Source: Methylicorpusculum sp. (GTDB lineage Bacteria; Pseudomonadota; Gammaproteobacteria; Methylococcales; Methylomonadaceae). Taken from it: a DNA stretch of 64,000 nt. Positions 1 through 7,919 of this stretch are shown piece by piece (position 1 is the first letter of the stretch; the number at the start of each line of letters is the position of its first letter). The stretch lies in NCBI RefSeq assembly GCF_030651835.1, contig NZ_JAUSBX010000036.1, forward strand, positions 1 through 64,000. Direction: 5' to 3'. A program made the translations under genes and the position numbers. The notes under the pieces are model-generated. The model worked only from the letters and a program-made list of their open reading frames with translations, searched no databases and was not told the origin of the DNA.

Positions 1-73
1 CGCGGGTTTTGTCAATCAATGAGCGCGCTGTAAAGGGTGCCGGTTTCGTTGAGGGATGAAAGGGACTGGCCAT
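1..73 (-). CDS. Start of an unidentified protein running off the left edge (partial)
   Basis: An ATG at 73-71 opens a frame that continues to the window edge; the protein begins MASPFHPSTKPAPFTARSL. A GGAAG-like ribosome site lies just upstream, and a TATAAT-like box lies about 30 bases before the ATG, so the arrangement resembles a real gene start. Only 24 codons are visible, and no family can be recognised. An alternative short frame ending at a TGA near position 10 is also open here, so the call is uncertain. Confidence 0.35.
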   Translation of the reverse strand, partial: MASPFHPSTKPAPFTARSLIDKTR

Positions 74-96
74 AAGCTTCCGTGCAGGTTGCAAAA

Positions 97-140
97 ATTA
101 AACATTATACAAGCTATGGTTTTAAATTGAGAATTGCTGA
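97..140 (-). promoter_or_regulatory. Candidate sigma-70 promoter beside a repeat-like inverted end
   Basis: Reading leftwards, TATAAT occupies 109-104 with a TTCTCA-like -35 about 18 bases earlier. The -35 lies in a segment (about 122-140) that closely resembles the terminal sequence of the MITE-like repeat found at 9.07 kb. It would drive the partial gene starting at 73. Motif-based only. Confidence 0.35.
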
Positions 141-1201
141 CCGGTCAGAGCATCTTGCCAAGCCGCATCGACAAAGGCTCGATCTGCGGGATGGACAATA
201 TCGAGAAACGTCTGGTAAGTTAAGGGCGTACCTGGGGGCAGACCAAAAATTCGATACGTTTCATCAGACCACGACAAACTGTTTTTACAAATATCCATTC
301 GCCAGCTGCCGATATGAGCGACTGCCTGTGCATGATTAAGATCATGACGGCTTCTCAGCAAAGCCTCCTCAGCGTGCTTTCGCTCAGTAATATCAGTTTG
401 TGTACCGCTCATCCGCCTGGCTTTGCCGTTGGCATCGAACTGCATCACCCTGCCGTGATCTAGTACCCATTTGATGCCGCCATCTTTATGGTACATACGG
501 TGTTCAATTTTATGCACCAATGAACGTCCTTCAAGCGTATCCGTTACAGACTGCCATACTTTTTCTTTATCATCAGGATGAATGAGTTCAGCCCATTGAT
601 GACTCGTCTGGCTTATGTCCTCATGGCTGTAACCCAGCATTGTTGCCCATATTTCATTTCTTTCCACATTATCGGTTTCAATATCCCAGTCCCAAAACCC
701 CACCTCCGCGCCTTCCAAAACCAATCGAAGCCTTTCCTCACTGGCTTGTAATGCCGTTAATGCGAGATTTTTTGCATGTTCTGCTTTTTCTCTTTCCTGG
801 ATTTCATTTCGTAATACGGCCACCGTGTTTGGTAACTGGAGTGCTTGCGGAACGACTCGAAACACAACACATAACGTCATTAATGAAAGAATGGCGGTTA
901 GCGCTTTAAGCCATCCGTCTAACCAATACACGGGCATCCAAATGGTCATGATGGAAATGACATGCGTCATGCCACAAGCAACAATAAAGGCACAAAACAT
1001 CAAAAACACATTGCTGTAAGGAATGTCTTTGCGTTGCTTTATAAAGGTGAAAATAACCAGCGGAATCATGAAGTAAGAGAAGGCTGTAACCGCGCCGGAC
1101 ATAACATGAAGCAATAGCAGTGTTGAGTCCCAGCTTAAGCAATATCCGTGAGGAGTAAAATTATTTATCCCAAAAAAATCAATGCTAGTTTTCATCATCA
1201 T
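122..1201 (-). CDS. Sensor protein: ethylene-receptor-like membrane domain plus PAS domains, truncated
   Basis: The protein has 359 residues. Residues about 25-110 form three hydrophobic segments resembling the ethylene-binding domain of plant ETR1 and its bacterial relatives: a YF-x-IPL motif near 43-48 and a CGMTH motif with Cys76 and His80, equivalent to the copper ligands Cys65 and His69. The acidic residue matching ETR1 Asp25 appears to be Gly36. A short coiled segment (ERE..EHAKNLAL) leads to a PAS/PAC pair (about 155-275) and a second PAS domain that stops abruptly after TGQQFSI, well short of a full domain. No kinase or GGDEF output domain remains, so the product probably cannot signal normally. 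Three consecutive ATGs (1201, 1198, 1195) are possible starts. Ligand is unknown. Confidence 0.75.
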   Translation of the reverse strand: MMMKTSIDFFGINNFTPHGYCLSWDSTLLLLHVMSGAVTAFSYFMIPLVIFTFIKQRKDIPYSNVFLMFCAFIVACGMTHVISIMTIWMPVYWLDGWLKALTAILSLMTLCVVFRVVPQALQLPNTVAVLRNEIQEREKAEHAKNLALTALQASEERLRLVLEGAEVGFWDWDIETDNVERNEIWATMLGYSHEDISQTSHQWAELIHPDDKEKVWQSVTDTLEGRSLVHKIEHRMYHKDGGIKWVLDHGRVMQFDANGKARRMSGTQTDITERKHAEEALLRSRHDLNHAQAVAHIGSWRMDICKNSLSWSDETYRIFGLPPGTPLTYQTFLDIVHPADRAFVDAAWQDALTGQQFSI

Positions 1202-1251
1202 GTGTTCGATACCGCCATTGCCAATAAGCGATGAATGTCAGCTTGAATAAC

Positions 1252-1854
1252 TCATCCACCAAGCCATTGTTTTCGGAGTTTTTGCCGGTTCAGTGCCAGC
1301 CACTGGATAGCGATAATCGGAATACCTGAATTGATTTCCCCCTGATCCATAAGCGCATAAGCTTCGTCAAAACTTACCGTCCGAACCAGGATATCTTCCT
1401 GCTCATGATCCAAGCCGTGTATGCCTTCGATTTCCCGGCTATCAACCCGCCCACAGAACAGACTGATCCACTCAGACGACCCGCCGGGGGTGGTATAAAA
1501 CTCCTTGATCAGAATCATGTCTTTAATATCGCAGCCAGCTTCCTCACGAGATTCTCGATAAGCCACTTCTTCAGGCGTCTCGCCTTCTTCTATGGCTCCG
1601 GCCACGATTTCCAACAACCAGGCCGGCTCGGGCCGCAAAATGGCACCCACGCGGAATTGTTCTATCAACACCACCGCATCACGATCAGGATCGTATAACA
1701 ACACGGCCACGCAGTTGCCGCGTCTGAACAACTCTCGATCCAGTTCCCCGCTCCAGCCGCCTGCAAATAAAACATGTTTCAACCGGTATTTTTCCAGCCT
1801 GAAAAATCCCTGGTAAACCACCTCGGTATTCAGAATTTCAAATGCTTTATCCAT
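1252..1854 (-). CDS. nudF: ADP-ribose pyrophosphatase (Nudix hydrolase)
   Basis: This 200-residue Nudix hydrolase should split ADP-ribose into AMP and ribose 5-phosphate in the cytoplasm. The Nudix box spans residues 86-108 and has the pattern G-x5-E-x7-RE-x2-EE-x-G with all key glutamates present. The family-typical N-terminal strand region and the glycine-rich VAGAIEEGE lead-in are visible, and the length matches E. coli NudF (about 209). The start ATG is at 1854. It lies six bases downstream of the preceding exported-protein gene (stop at 1861) on the same strand, so the two are probably co-transcribed. Substrate assignment rests on family resemblance. Confidence 0.85.
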   Translation of the reverse strand: MDKAFEILNTEVVYQGFFRLEKYRLKHVLFAGGWSGELDRELFRRGNCVAVLLYDPDRDAVVLIEQFRVGAILRPEPAWLLEIVAGAIEEGETPEEVAYRESREEAGCDIKDMILIKEFYTTPGGSSEWISLFCGRVDSREIEGIHGLDHEQEDILVRTVSFDEAYALMDQGEINSGIPIIAIQWLALNRQKLRKQWLGG

Positions 1855-1860
1855 TGACGA

Positions 1861-2967
1861 CTAGGGGGTGTAAGTAACTTTGTAGATAACGCCCAGATGA
1901 TCGTCCGAAATCAGGAGACTTCCATCCTGCATTTCCAGAACATCAACAGGACGGCCTAATACTTTTCCGGATCCAGTCAGCCAACCCGAGATAAAAGCGG
2001 CATCGGACACCGGCTTACCTTGCTCGAATTTGACCAGTACCACCCGGTAACCATGAGGTTTCGAGCGGTTCCACGAACCGTGTTGTGCGACGAATAATTG
2101 ATTTTTAAAGCTGTCAGGAAACTGTTTGCCATGATAAAAATGTAATCCTAACGGAGCCATGTGCGCTTTGAAAGTCCAGGCAGGCGCAACAAAGTCTTTG
2201 CAGCTTTTGTTTTTGCCAAATTCAGTTTCGGCAATAATGCCGCCGTGGCAATAGGGATAACCGAAATGCTGGCCTTTGTTCGACCACTGATTGAGTTCTT
2301 CGGGCGGCACATCATCACCCAAAAGGTCTCGTCCGTTATCGGTAAAAAACAGTGCTTTTGTTTCGGGCTCCCAAGCTATCCCCACTGAGTTGCGGATGCC
2401 TCGCGCAATAATCTCAAAATCACTGCCGTCGGGATTCAACCGAACCAGCGAAGTATAGATGTCCTTGTCAGGCTCGCAGATATTACAAGGGGCTCCGACA
2501 GCCGTATACAACTTGTTATCCGGGCCGAACCGAAGGTATTTCCAGCCGTGATGTTGATCAGAGGGTAACTTGTCATACACGACCCGGGGCTTGGGTGGGT
2601 TGTCCAAATGCTCGAGAATGTTTTCGAATTTTATAATTCTATTCACTTCGGCAACATACAATGTCCCATTCTTGTAGGCCACACCATTGGGCATGTAAAG
2701 TTGCCTGGCAATTACAAAGGTTTTATCGGCTATGCCGTCGCCGTTGGTATCCTGAACCGCATAGACTTCGCCTTTTTGGCGGGTACCGACAAAAACGACG
2801 CCATTATCTGCAATAGCCATCGATCGCGCATTAGGCAGATGGTCGGCAAACAATGAAATTGAAAAACCGGGAGGCAGGTGTAATTGTTTAAGAATGTCTT
2901 GCTTACTTTCGGCCTGTGCATTTAAGGTAAACCCAAAAAATAACGCAAGATAAGCGATATATTTCAT
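1861..2967 (-). CDS. Exported PQQ-type glucose/sorbosone dehydrogenase-like beta-propeller protein
   Basis: A 368-residue protein with an N-terminal signal peptide (MKYIAYLALFFGFTLNAQA, cleavage near residue 19). The body matches the soluble glucose dehydrogenase / L-sorbosone dehydrogenase fold: LPPGFSISLFA at the start, the MPNGVAYKNGTLYVAE blade, an HHGWKYLRFGPDNKLY blade, NSVGIAWEP, and the HMAPLGLHFYHG segment near the C-terminus. Members act in the periplasm on sugars or aldoses, with PQQ in characterised enzymes. The CNICEP cysteine pair near residues 161-164 might form a disulphide. The substrate cannot be deduced. It precedes nudF by six bases. Confidence 0.75.
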   Translation of the reverse strand: MKYIAYLALFFGFTLNAQAESKQDILKQLHLPPGFSISLFADHLPNARSMAIADNGVVFVGTRQKGEVYAVQDTNGDGIADKTFVIARQLYMPNGVAYKNGTLYVAEVNRIIKFENILEHLDNPPKPRVVYDKLPSDQHHGWKYLRFGPDNKLYTAVGAPCNICEPDKDIYTSLVRLNPDGSDFEIIARGIRNSVGIAWEPETKALFFTDNGRDLLGDDVPPEELNQWSNKGQHFGYPYCHGGIIAETEFGKNKSCKDFVAPAWTFKAHMAPLGLHFYHGKQFPDSFKNQLFVAQHGSWNRSKPHGYRVVLVKFEQGKPVSDAAFISGWLTGSGKVLGRPVDVLEMQDGSLLISDDHLGVIYKVTYTP

Positions 2968-3080
2968 CTTTCATTCCTCTGCAATAAACTTTGAACTATG
3001 TTAGCACTGAGCAGATCAATTGAATTAAAATTTTGAGACCCCATATCGTTTTCAACTCAACTAATAAATAGGACACTCAC

Positions 3081-3956
3081 ATGATGCGAATTATTCTATT
3101 CCTGGCTACTAACGCAGCGATACTGGTTGTCATCAGTGTCATTTTTAATGTCCTGGGACTCAGCGGGACGCTGGATGCTCAAGGCATTGATCTAAATCTT
3201 AACGCGCTGCTGATCATGTCGGCTGTCATCGGTATGACGGGCTCGTTTATTTCGCTGGCCATCTCAAAATGGTCGGCAAAGTCCAGCATGGGCGTTCAGG
3301 TGATCGAACATCCTTCCAACCAGACCGAGCGCTGGCTGTTGGACGTTGTCGCCCGTCAAGCAAAGGCAGCCGGTATCGGCATGCCTGAAGTCGGTATATT
3401 TCAGAGTCCCGATCCTAACGCTTTTGCTACCGGTATGAATAAAAACTCGGCACTGGTCGCAGTCAGTACCGGACTTTTACAGAGCATGAGCACGGATGAA
3501 GTGGAAGCTGTACTGGGACACGAAATAAGCCACGTCGCCAATGGTGACATGATTACCATGTCGCTGATGCAAGGTGTGGTCAATACGTTCGTGTATTTCT
3601 TTGCAACGGTCATCGGTCATTTTGTCGATCGTGTGGTATTCAAAACCGAGCGGGGTTACGGTCCTGCTTACTATGTTACGCAGATCGTTATGCAAATCGT
3701 ATTATCGATTCTCGCGTCCATGCTGGTCATGTGGTTCTCGCGTTACCGCGAATTCAGGGCCGATGCCGGTGGTGCTAATTTAGCCGGCCGTCAAAAAATG
3801 ATCGGTGCGCTGCAAGCTTTGCAACGGTCTCATGAACCCGCAGAATTACCCGGTCAACTGGCCGCATTCGGGATTCACGGCGGCGGCATCAGCCGCTTGT
3901 TTATGAGTCATCCGCCGCTGGAAGAGCGTATCGCCGCCTTGAAAAACCAACGTTAA
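3081..3956 (+). CDS. htpX: Membrane zinc metalloprotease HtpX (M48B)
   Basis: HtpX degrades misfolded inner-membrane proteins alongside FtsH. The 291-residue product has two N-terminal transmembrane segments (about 4-26 and 42-62), the zinc motif HEISH at 147-151 and a third ligand in the [10 protein letters not shown] segment near residue 223. Two more hydrophobic stretches (about 162-182 and 197-215) follow the active site. Length matches E. coli HtpX (293). The first ATG at 3081 is followed by a second at 3084, and either may be used. It is monocistronic and divergent from the dehydrogenase-like gene. Confidence 0.92.
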   Translation: MMRIILFLATNAAILVVISVIFNVLGLSGTLDAQGIDLNLNALLIMSAVIGMTGSFISLAISKWSAKSSMGVQVIEHPSNQTERWLLDVVARQAKAAGIGMPEVGIFQSPDPNAFATGMNKNSALVAVSTGLLQSMSTDEVEAVLGHEISHVANGDMITMSLMQGVVNTFVYFFATVIGHFVDRVVFKTERGYGPAYYVTQIVMQIVLSILASMLVMWFSRYREFRADAGGANLAGRQKMIGALQALQRSHEPAELPGQLAAFGIHGGGISRLFMSHPPLEERIAALKNQR

Positions 3957-3974
3957 CCGTGCTCACCCCTCCCA

Positions 3975-4083
3975 GTTGATTGGGTCTAGGTGCTTGATTT
4001 CAAAGGACGCATCAATACGTCCCTGCAGCTCTCTGCAACATCCGTGCTGCAGAAGCCTTTTCAATCAATCACCTAGATCCTCT
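3975..4083. repeat. Palindromic repeat with an internal CTGCAG hairpin
   Basis: The outer arms are inverted: GATTGGGTCTAGGTG near 3977-3991 faces CAATCACCTAGATCC near 4066-4080. Inside is a GC-rich segment in which CTGCAG (4023-4028) pairs with a later CTGCAG (near 4049). This resembles the REP-like palindromes scattered between genes in methanotroph genomes. It fills most of the 200-base space between htpX and the DUF2835 gene. No coding potential is apparent. Confidence 0.6.
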
Positions 4084-4158
4084 ATTCCAAAGGGGCGGGT
4101 AGTTAAATTTAATCAACTCTATTGAGGCCGGACAGGCAACTGTCCGGCTTTCATTTTC

Positions 4159-4389
4159 ATGGCTCAAAACCAAATCATTCGATTCTCACTCAATCTAGGC
4201 TACGACCAGTACCTTATGGTTTACCAGGGCGTTGCCAAGCAAGTTTCTGTCGTGGCCGACGATGGCCGGCGTATCGCGTTTCCCGCCGGAAAGATTCAGA
4301 GCTATCTGAATCGTGACGGCGTCTCAGGCTATTTTGAAATGGAGTTAACGCCAACCAATCAGTTTGTTTCGATCAGAAAACTGCGTTAG
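4159..4389 (+). CDS. DUF2835 family small protein
   Basis: A 76-residue soluble protein beginning MAQNQIIRFSLNLGYDQYL and containing the YQGVAKQVSVVADDGRRI, PAGKIQSYL and GYFEM segments typical of DUF2835, a small gammaproteobacterial family of unknown function. Its 3' end overlaps by four bases the 3' end of the convergent fdhD gene (stop at 4386), so the two transcripts meet tail to tail with no terminator visible between them. The function is not known. Confidence 0.75.
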   Translation: MAQNQIIRFSLNLGYDQYLMVYQGVAKQVSVVADDGRRIAFPAGKIQSYLNRDGVSGYFEMELTPTNQFVSIRKLR

Positions 4390-5207
4390 TGCTCCTCCTT
4401 GACATCAAAATCAATATGTTCGGCCCCGTTCAAGACCAGAAAATGCCGGCCTTTGGACCTCGCGATCAGTGTAACGCCGGATTGTCTGGCCATTTCCAAT
4501 CCCATCTGAGTTGCACCGGATCGTGACAGCAATACCGGTATCTCCATTTGAGTGACCTTGATCACCATCTCGGAAGTTAAACGCCCTGTCGTGTAAAAAG
4601 TTTTATCCTGACCGGATATGCCGTTTAACCACATAAATCCTGCAATGGCGTCGACCGCGTTATGCCGTCCGACGTCTTCGACAAAAAAATCAATGTCCGT
4701 TCCGCTGCATAGCGCGCAGCCATGCACCGCACCCGCTTTTTTGTAGACTTCGTTATATTCCTTCAATGACGCCAGCATACCGTACAAGGTCGATTGTTTA
4801 ATCGCCATGTCCTGTACACGTATCATTTTTAATTTTTCCATCAACCGCCCGAAGACAGTACCCTGCCCGCAACCTGTCGTCACGGTTCGTTGCGCCATTT
4901 GTCCGGAAAAATCACTGTTATCCCGATAAGTCGCAACAGCTACCGCTTCGGTTTCCCAATCGACTTGAACCGCTTTTATATCGGCAATATTCTCAAAGAA
5001 CCCCTGATTTTTCAGATAGCCCAGCGTCAGCAATTCGGGGTGTGTCCCCATCGTCATTAATGTCACAATTTCCTGTTTGTCGACATAAATGGTCAACGCC
5101 CGTTCTCCGACCAGTTCTATCAGGCGTTCCTCACCTTTTTCGTCAACGGCTATGACTGATTTTGAAAAAGCCAGACCGGCATGACTGATCTCCGGTTTAT
5201 TATTCAT
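4386..5207 (-). CDS. fdhD: Formate dehydrogenase accessory sulfurtransferase FdhD
   Basis: FdhD moves sulfur from the cysteine desulfurase IscS to the molybdenum/tungsten bis-MGD cofactor, which is essential for formate dehydrogenase activity. The 273-residue product shows the TTGCGQGTVFG segment, the CALC cysteine pair that carries sulfur, the FFVEDVGRHNAVDAIAG motif, and the TTGRLTSEMVIK and SRSGAT motifs of the family. The start is the ATG at 5207, which sits inside the last codons of mobA (ATGAATAA), so translation is coupled. Its likely client is the formate dehydrogenase at 10.3-14.8 kb. Confidence 0.93.
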   Translation of the reverse strand: MNNKPEISHAGLAFSKSVIAVDEKGEERLIELVGERALTIYVDKQEIVTLMTMGTHPELLTLGYLKNQGFFENIADIKAVQVDWETEAVAVATYRDNSDFSGQMAQRTVTTGCGQGTVFGRLMEKLKMIRVQDMAIKQSTLYGMLASLKEYNEVYKKAGAVHGCALCSGTDIDFFVEDVGRHNAVDAIAGFMWLNGISGQDKTFYTTGRLTSEMVIKVTQMEIPVLLSRSGATQMGLEMARQSGVTLIARSKGRHFLVLNGAEHIDFDVKEEH

Positions 5208-5796
5208 GGACCTCAGCCTCCAATTGCTCCAAATCCGACAAGGTGTTGATATTTTGAAAGACTTCAGGTTGTTCACTGAAATTGACTTTCACCAGCGCAT
5301 GTTGCTCAAGCCAGCGGTCGATTTTTCGTTCACCGCTGTTAAGATACTGCTCAAGACTGTCTTTAAGACCGGTTTTAAGTGCCAGAAAAACAGGGTGCAA
5401 GCGTTCGCCGTCATAGGCGACCGCAATATCGGCATCCGCCTCAGCGCGTTCAGTCAATAATCGCTGCAGATGCTGCGGCTGAATAAGCGGAGAATCGCAA
5501 GGCATGATCACCAACACATCACCATCGGTTGAACACAGCGCTGATAAAACACCGGCCAGCGGCCCGTCAAAGGTCTGCGTTTGATCGGCAATGACCGGAA
5601 AACCGAAAGCCCGGTATTCAGCTTCATTACGATTGGCATTAATCATCAAGTTTCCGGTAACTGCTCGCATCGCCTCAATCGCATAAGCAACCATTGGCCT
5701 GCCTTTGTATTTCACCAAGCCTTTATCTTGTTGATTCATCCGCCTTGCCATTCCTCCGGCAAGAATCACTCCCGTCACTTTTGTTTGATCGTTCAT
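5200..5796 (-). CDS. mobA: Molybdenum cofactor guanylyltransferase MobA
   Basis: MobA attaches GMP from GTP to molybdopterin to make the bis-MGD cofactor used by formate dehydrogenase. The 198-residue protein has the nucleotide-binding LAGGMARRMNQQDKGL signature at residues 12-27, the conserved KGRPM segment, a PCDSPL magnesium-binding motif near residue 100, and HPVFLAL. It overlaps fdhD by eight bases, so cofactor assembly and sulfuration are co-expressed. The ATG at 5796 lies close to a divergent lipoprotein gene. Confidence 0.92.
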   Translation of the reverse strand: MNDQTKVTGVILAGGMARRMNQQDKGLVKYKGRPMVAYAIEAMRAVTGNLMINANRNEAEYRAFGFPVIADQTQTFDGPLAGVLSALCSTDGDVLVIMPCDSPLIQPQHLQRLLTERAEADADIAVAYDGERLHPVFLALKTGLKDSLEQYLNSGERKIDRWLEQHALVKVNFSEQPEVFQNINTLSDLEQLEAEVHE

Positions 5797-5837
5797 AATG
5801 TTAAGCTTTGTCGCAACCCTGTAAATTGTTAGAAATG

Positions 5838-6293
5838 ATGCTGATACGCCTACTCATTTTCGCAACTCTAGTACTAATTGCAAGCTGTGCTTCACAACCT
5901 CAGGGAGAGTTTGTACGTTACTACGAAGCAAAAACGGACAAGCCCTATGATGACGTGTTAGCTGAGCTGGAAGTTGCCATCGCCGAACACAATTTCAGAA
6001 TTACCGGTCACAGCCGGGTCGGCAAAGTGATTCGGGACAGAGGCACACCGGACTTTCCGGACTATGATACGATTCAATTCTGCAATCTGACCCATGCCAA
6101 AATCTTGCTGCAAATGTCACCGCATGCGGTCAAATACATGCCGTGCAATGTTGTGGTATACCAATTTGAAGGAAAAACCATCATCAAAACGCATCTGATG
6201 CCGACCGATACGGACCATCCGGAATTGAATGCATTTTCTGAAAAAATGAACGAAACGCTGATGAAAATTGTCGATTTCGCTGCTGAACAATAG
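5838..6293 (+). CDS. DUF302-type lipoprotein
   Basis: A 151-residue predicted lipoprotein. Two adjacent ATGs (5835, 5838) start a signal peptide ending in the lipobox LIASC (Cys17 from the second ATG). The mature part resembles DUF302: YDDVLAELEVAIAEHNFRITGHSRVGKVIRDRG near the start and CNLTHAKILLQMSP followed by CNVVVYQFEGKTIIKTHLMP later. DUF302 proteins are soluble or anchored single-domain proteins of unknown role, often seen near sulfur and quinoprotein genes. It is divergent from mobA with about 40 bases between them. Confidence 0.7.
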   Translation: MLIRLLIFATLVLIASCASQPQGEFVRYYEAKTDKPYDDVLAELEVAIAEHNFRITGHSRVGKVIRDRGTPDFPDYDTIQFCNLTHAKILLQMSPHAVKYMPCNVVVYQFEGKTIIKTHLMPTDTDHPELNAFSEKMNETLMKIVDFAAEQ

Positions 6294-6335
6294 TAATAAT
6301 TTTGTGGACTTACCGTGAAAGCCTGGGTGGTAAAT

Positions 6336-6410
6336 GGGTAGGGATAAGTGATAGCACATCCATCTTTAACAGCATTGGCGGATACGGCTGTCGCCTTCCT
6401 CCCTACAACT
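6336..6410. repeat. Dispersed palindromic repeat, family 2, copy a
   Basis: The segment GGGATAAGTGATAGCACATC, then a TTTAACAGCATT core and GCGGATACGG, ending CCTACAAC, is closely matched by a second copy at 60721-60799. Both copies lie between genes and can fold through paired ends (GGATAAG against a later CTTATCC-like arm in copy b). Here it lies between two lipoprotein genes. It is best read as a small dispersed repeat of the REP or MITE class. Confidence 0.65.
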
Positions 6411-6543
6411 TTTAATTTACAATCGGTCGTGATAAAAAAGCGGCCTAGACCGGCCTGGGATACAAAACCACCGAAAACTCTGCCTATGCAGACTGGCCGG
6501 GGATTTTTTAACACTCTAAACTAATGGAACAAGAGAACTTTTA

Positions 6544-6963
6544 ATGAAATATAGACACTTACTTTTTGGTTTAGCCTTGATAGCTGGAACCGTGGGCTGT
6601 ACTGGCACACATGAAAAATCGGATGAAGAACCGGTCGCGATCAATGATTTTCCGACTCAGGAACGTATTGATTATGCACTGAGCTGCATTGCCAAAAAAG
6701 GCGGACTGACGTATATCTCTCAATACGGTTGCGGCTGTAAAGTGGATAAAATCGCTGAAAAAATGAGTTTTGAAGAATTCGATCAGGCGCGGACTTTCGG
6801 CTTTTTAAGATCAACGCCCGGCGAGGCAGGAGGCGTATTTCGAGACCCTGAGCATGCCAAAAAACTTAAAGCAAAATTACAAGCGGCCGAAGAGTACGCG
6901 GAAAAAAGTTGTTTTGTAAAACAAATTCAAAACCCCAAATTGAGTCCGGCCCCAGCCAAATAA
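6544..6963 (+). CDS. Cysteine-containing lipoprotein of unknown function
   Basis: A 139-residue lipoprotein with signal peptide MKYRHLLFGLALIAGTVGC and lipobox Cys19. The mature domain contains a Cys-x(n)-CGC-K pattern (ALSCIAKKGG, then YGCGCKVDKIAEKM) and a further Cys near the C-terminus (EKSCFVK), suggesting disulphides. It is preceded by AAGAG and by about 230 bases of repeat-bearing spacer. It is convergent with the SoxYZ-like carrier gene across a shared terminator. I do not recognise the family. Its position suggests, but does not prove, a link to the periplasmic quinoprotein module. Confidence 0.7.
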   Translation: MKYRHLLFGLALIAGTVGCTGTHEKSDEEPVAINDFPTQERIDYALSCIAKKGGLTYISQYGCGCKVDKIAEKMSFEEFDQARTFGFLRSTPGEAGGVFRDPEHAKKLKAKLQAAEEYAEKSCFVKQIQNPKLSPAPAK

Positions 6964-6972
6964 AAGCTGATT

Positions 6973-7000
6973 AAGGGCGATGCCTGACGGTATCGCCCTT
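6973..7000. terminator. Bidirectional hairpin terminator
   Basis: AAGGGCGAT (6973-6981) and ATCGCCCTT (6992-7000) form a perfect nine-base stem with a ten-base loop, located between the stop codons of two convergent genes (6963 and 7012). Short T runs follow on either strand, so it can serve both transcripts. Confidence 0.65.
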
Positions 7001-7011
7001 TCGACGGAAGA

Positions 7012-7848
7012 TCAAGGATTGATCTGATAACTCTCCGAATAAGCATTTCCGGAAGTGCAGACTGCCCGACTGGTAGGACTCTCACACGAAGCATCGGTAA
7101 TTTCCGCTTTCAGCACACCGGATTTTTCGGGCACAAAAAAGAACCTGAAATTGGGATCTGCGCTGACAGCAATATCCGTTTTAGCCGTCAGCACCGGTTT
7201 ACCGTCGAAAGTCACATTGACCGATCTGACAAAGTGAGACTTTTTAATCGTGCGGCTTACCTGATCCATTTGCATACCGGAAATATTCGGGTGACTGATG
7301 AACAGTTGAATCTCATTGGCCTCGCCGGTTTTCACTTGCTCCGGAACACGGAACTTCATTTTACCCAGGCGTTTCATCGCCGCATCCAGATCGGCTCCCA
7401 TAGGCGCAGAACAGCCGCCACTGGCTTTAATGTATTTTTTTGCCATAAACAGCTGGCCGTCGTTTAATTCGGCAACAACTCTGACAAAACTGTAAGTATT
7501 GACTCTCACCCGCATGGCCAGATCAGCTTTGCCGCTTTCTGGACCCATCTCAAATTCGCCGACAAAGGGATAGGGGTTATTGTCGACAAACACGGTAATT
7601 TTCTTGATGAATTTGTCTTTCGTTTGCGGCATCTGACTGACAATTTTTAACGGAACCAGTGCCGGATCCTCAGCCCGATAAGGCGCATCCACGGTAATCA
7701 CCGAGTCGGATTCGACAATGGCCTTACCTTGGTAATACTGATCCTTGAGAACATTCGTCCAGTTTCTTTCATCTTCAGCAGCGCTTACTTGAGCCGCGGC
7801 CAATAACAAGCTCCAACCCAACAGCCAACCTAATCGGTTTCTTTTCAT
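7012..7848 (-). CDS. Quinoprotein dehydrogenase-associated SoxYZ-like carrier protein
   Basis: A 278-residue exported protein with a signal peptide (cleavage near ...QVSAA, residue 24). The N-terminal half resembles SoxY and ends in YIKASGGCSAP, placing Cys146 as the candidate carrier cysteine, and the C-terminal half resembles SoxZ (FISHPNISGMQMDQ, HFVRSVNVTFDGK). Proteins of this fused type occur beside PQQ-dependent dehydrogenases and are proposed to take part in a periplasmic quinoprotein relay. The start chosen is the ATG at 7848, preceded by AGAGAGG. Upstream is the metallo-hydrolase gene of the same module. The exact reaction is not established. Confidence 0.82.
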   Translation of the reverse strand: MKRNRLGWLLGWSLLLAAAQVSAAEDERNWTNVLKDQYYQGKAIVESDSVITVDAPYRAEDPALVPLKIVSQMPQTKDKFIKKITVFVDNNPYPFVGEFEMGPESGKADLAMRVRVNTYSFVRVVAELNDGQLFMAKKYIKASGGCSAPMGADLDAAMKRLGKMKFRVPEQVKTGEANEIQLFISHPNISGMQMDQVSRTIKKSHFVRSVNVTFDGKPVLTAKTDIAVSADPNFRFFFVPEKSGVLKAEITDASCESPTSRAVCTSGNAYSESYQINP

Positions 7849-7919
7849 TGTTTGCCTCTCTTTAAGACGGATAATTGAAAATTTACTTACATTTGACAGG
7901 CCATAGCCTAAGCCTTGAT

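Noticed and set aside
82-339. Open frame on the plus strand at the left edge
   Set aside because: It overlaps the 3' end of the PAS sensor on the opposite strand, where domain identity is clear; it has no family resemblance.
6074-6514. A 146-codon minus-strand frame
   Set aside because: It lies mostly antisense to the DUF302 lipoprotein and runs through a dispersed repeat; its sequence has no recognisable domain.
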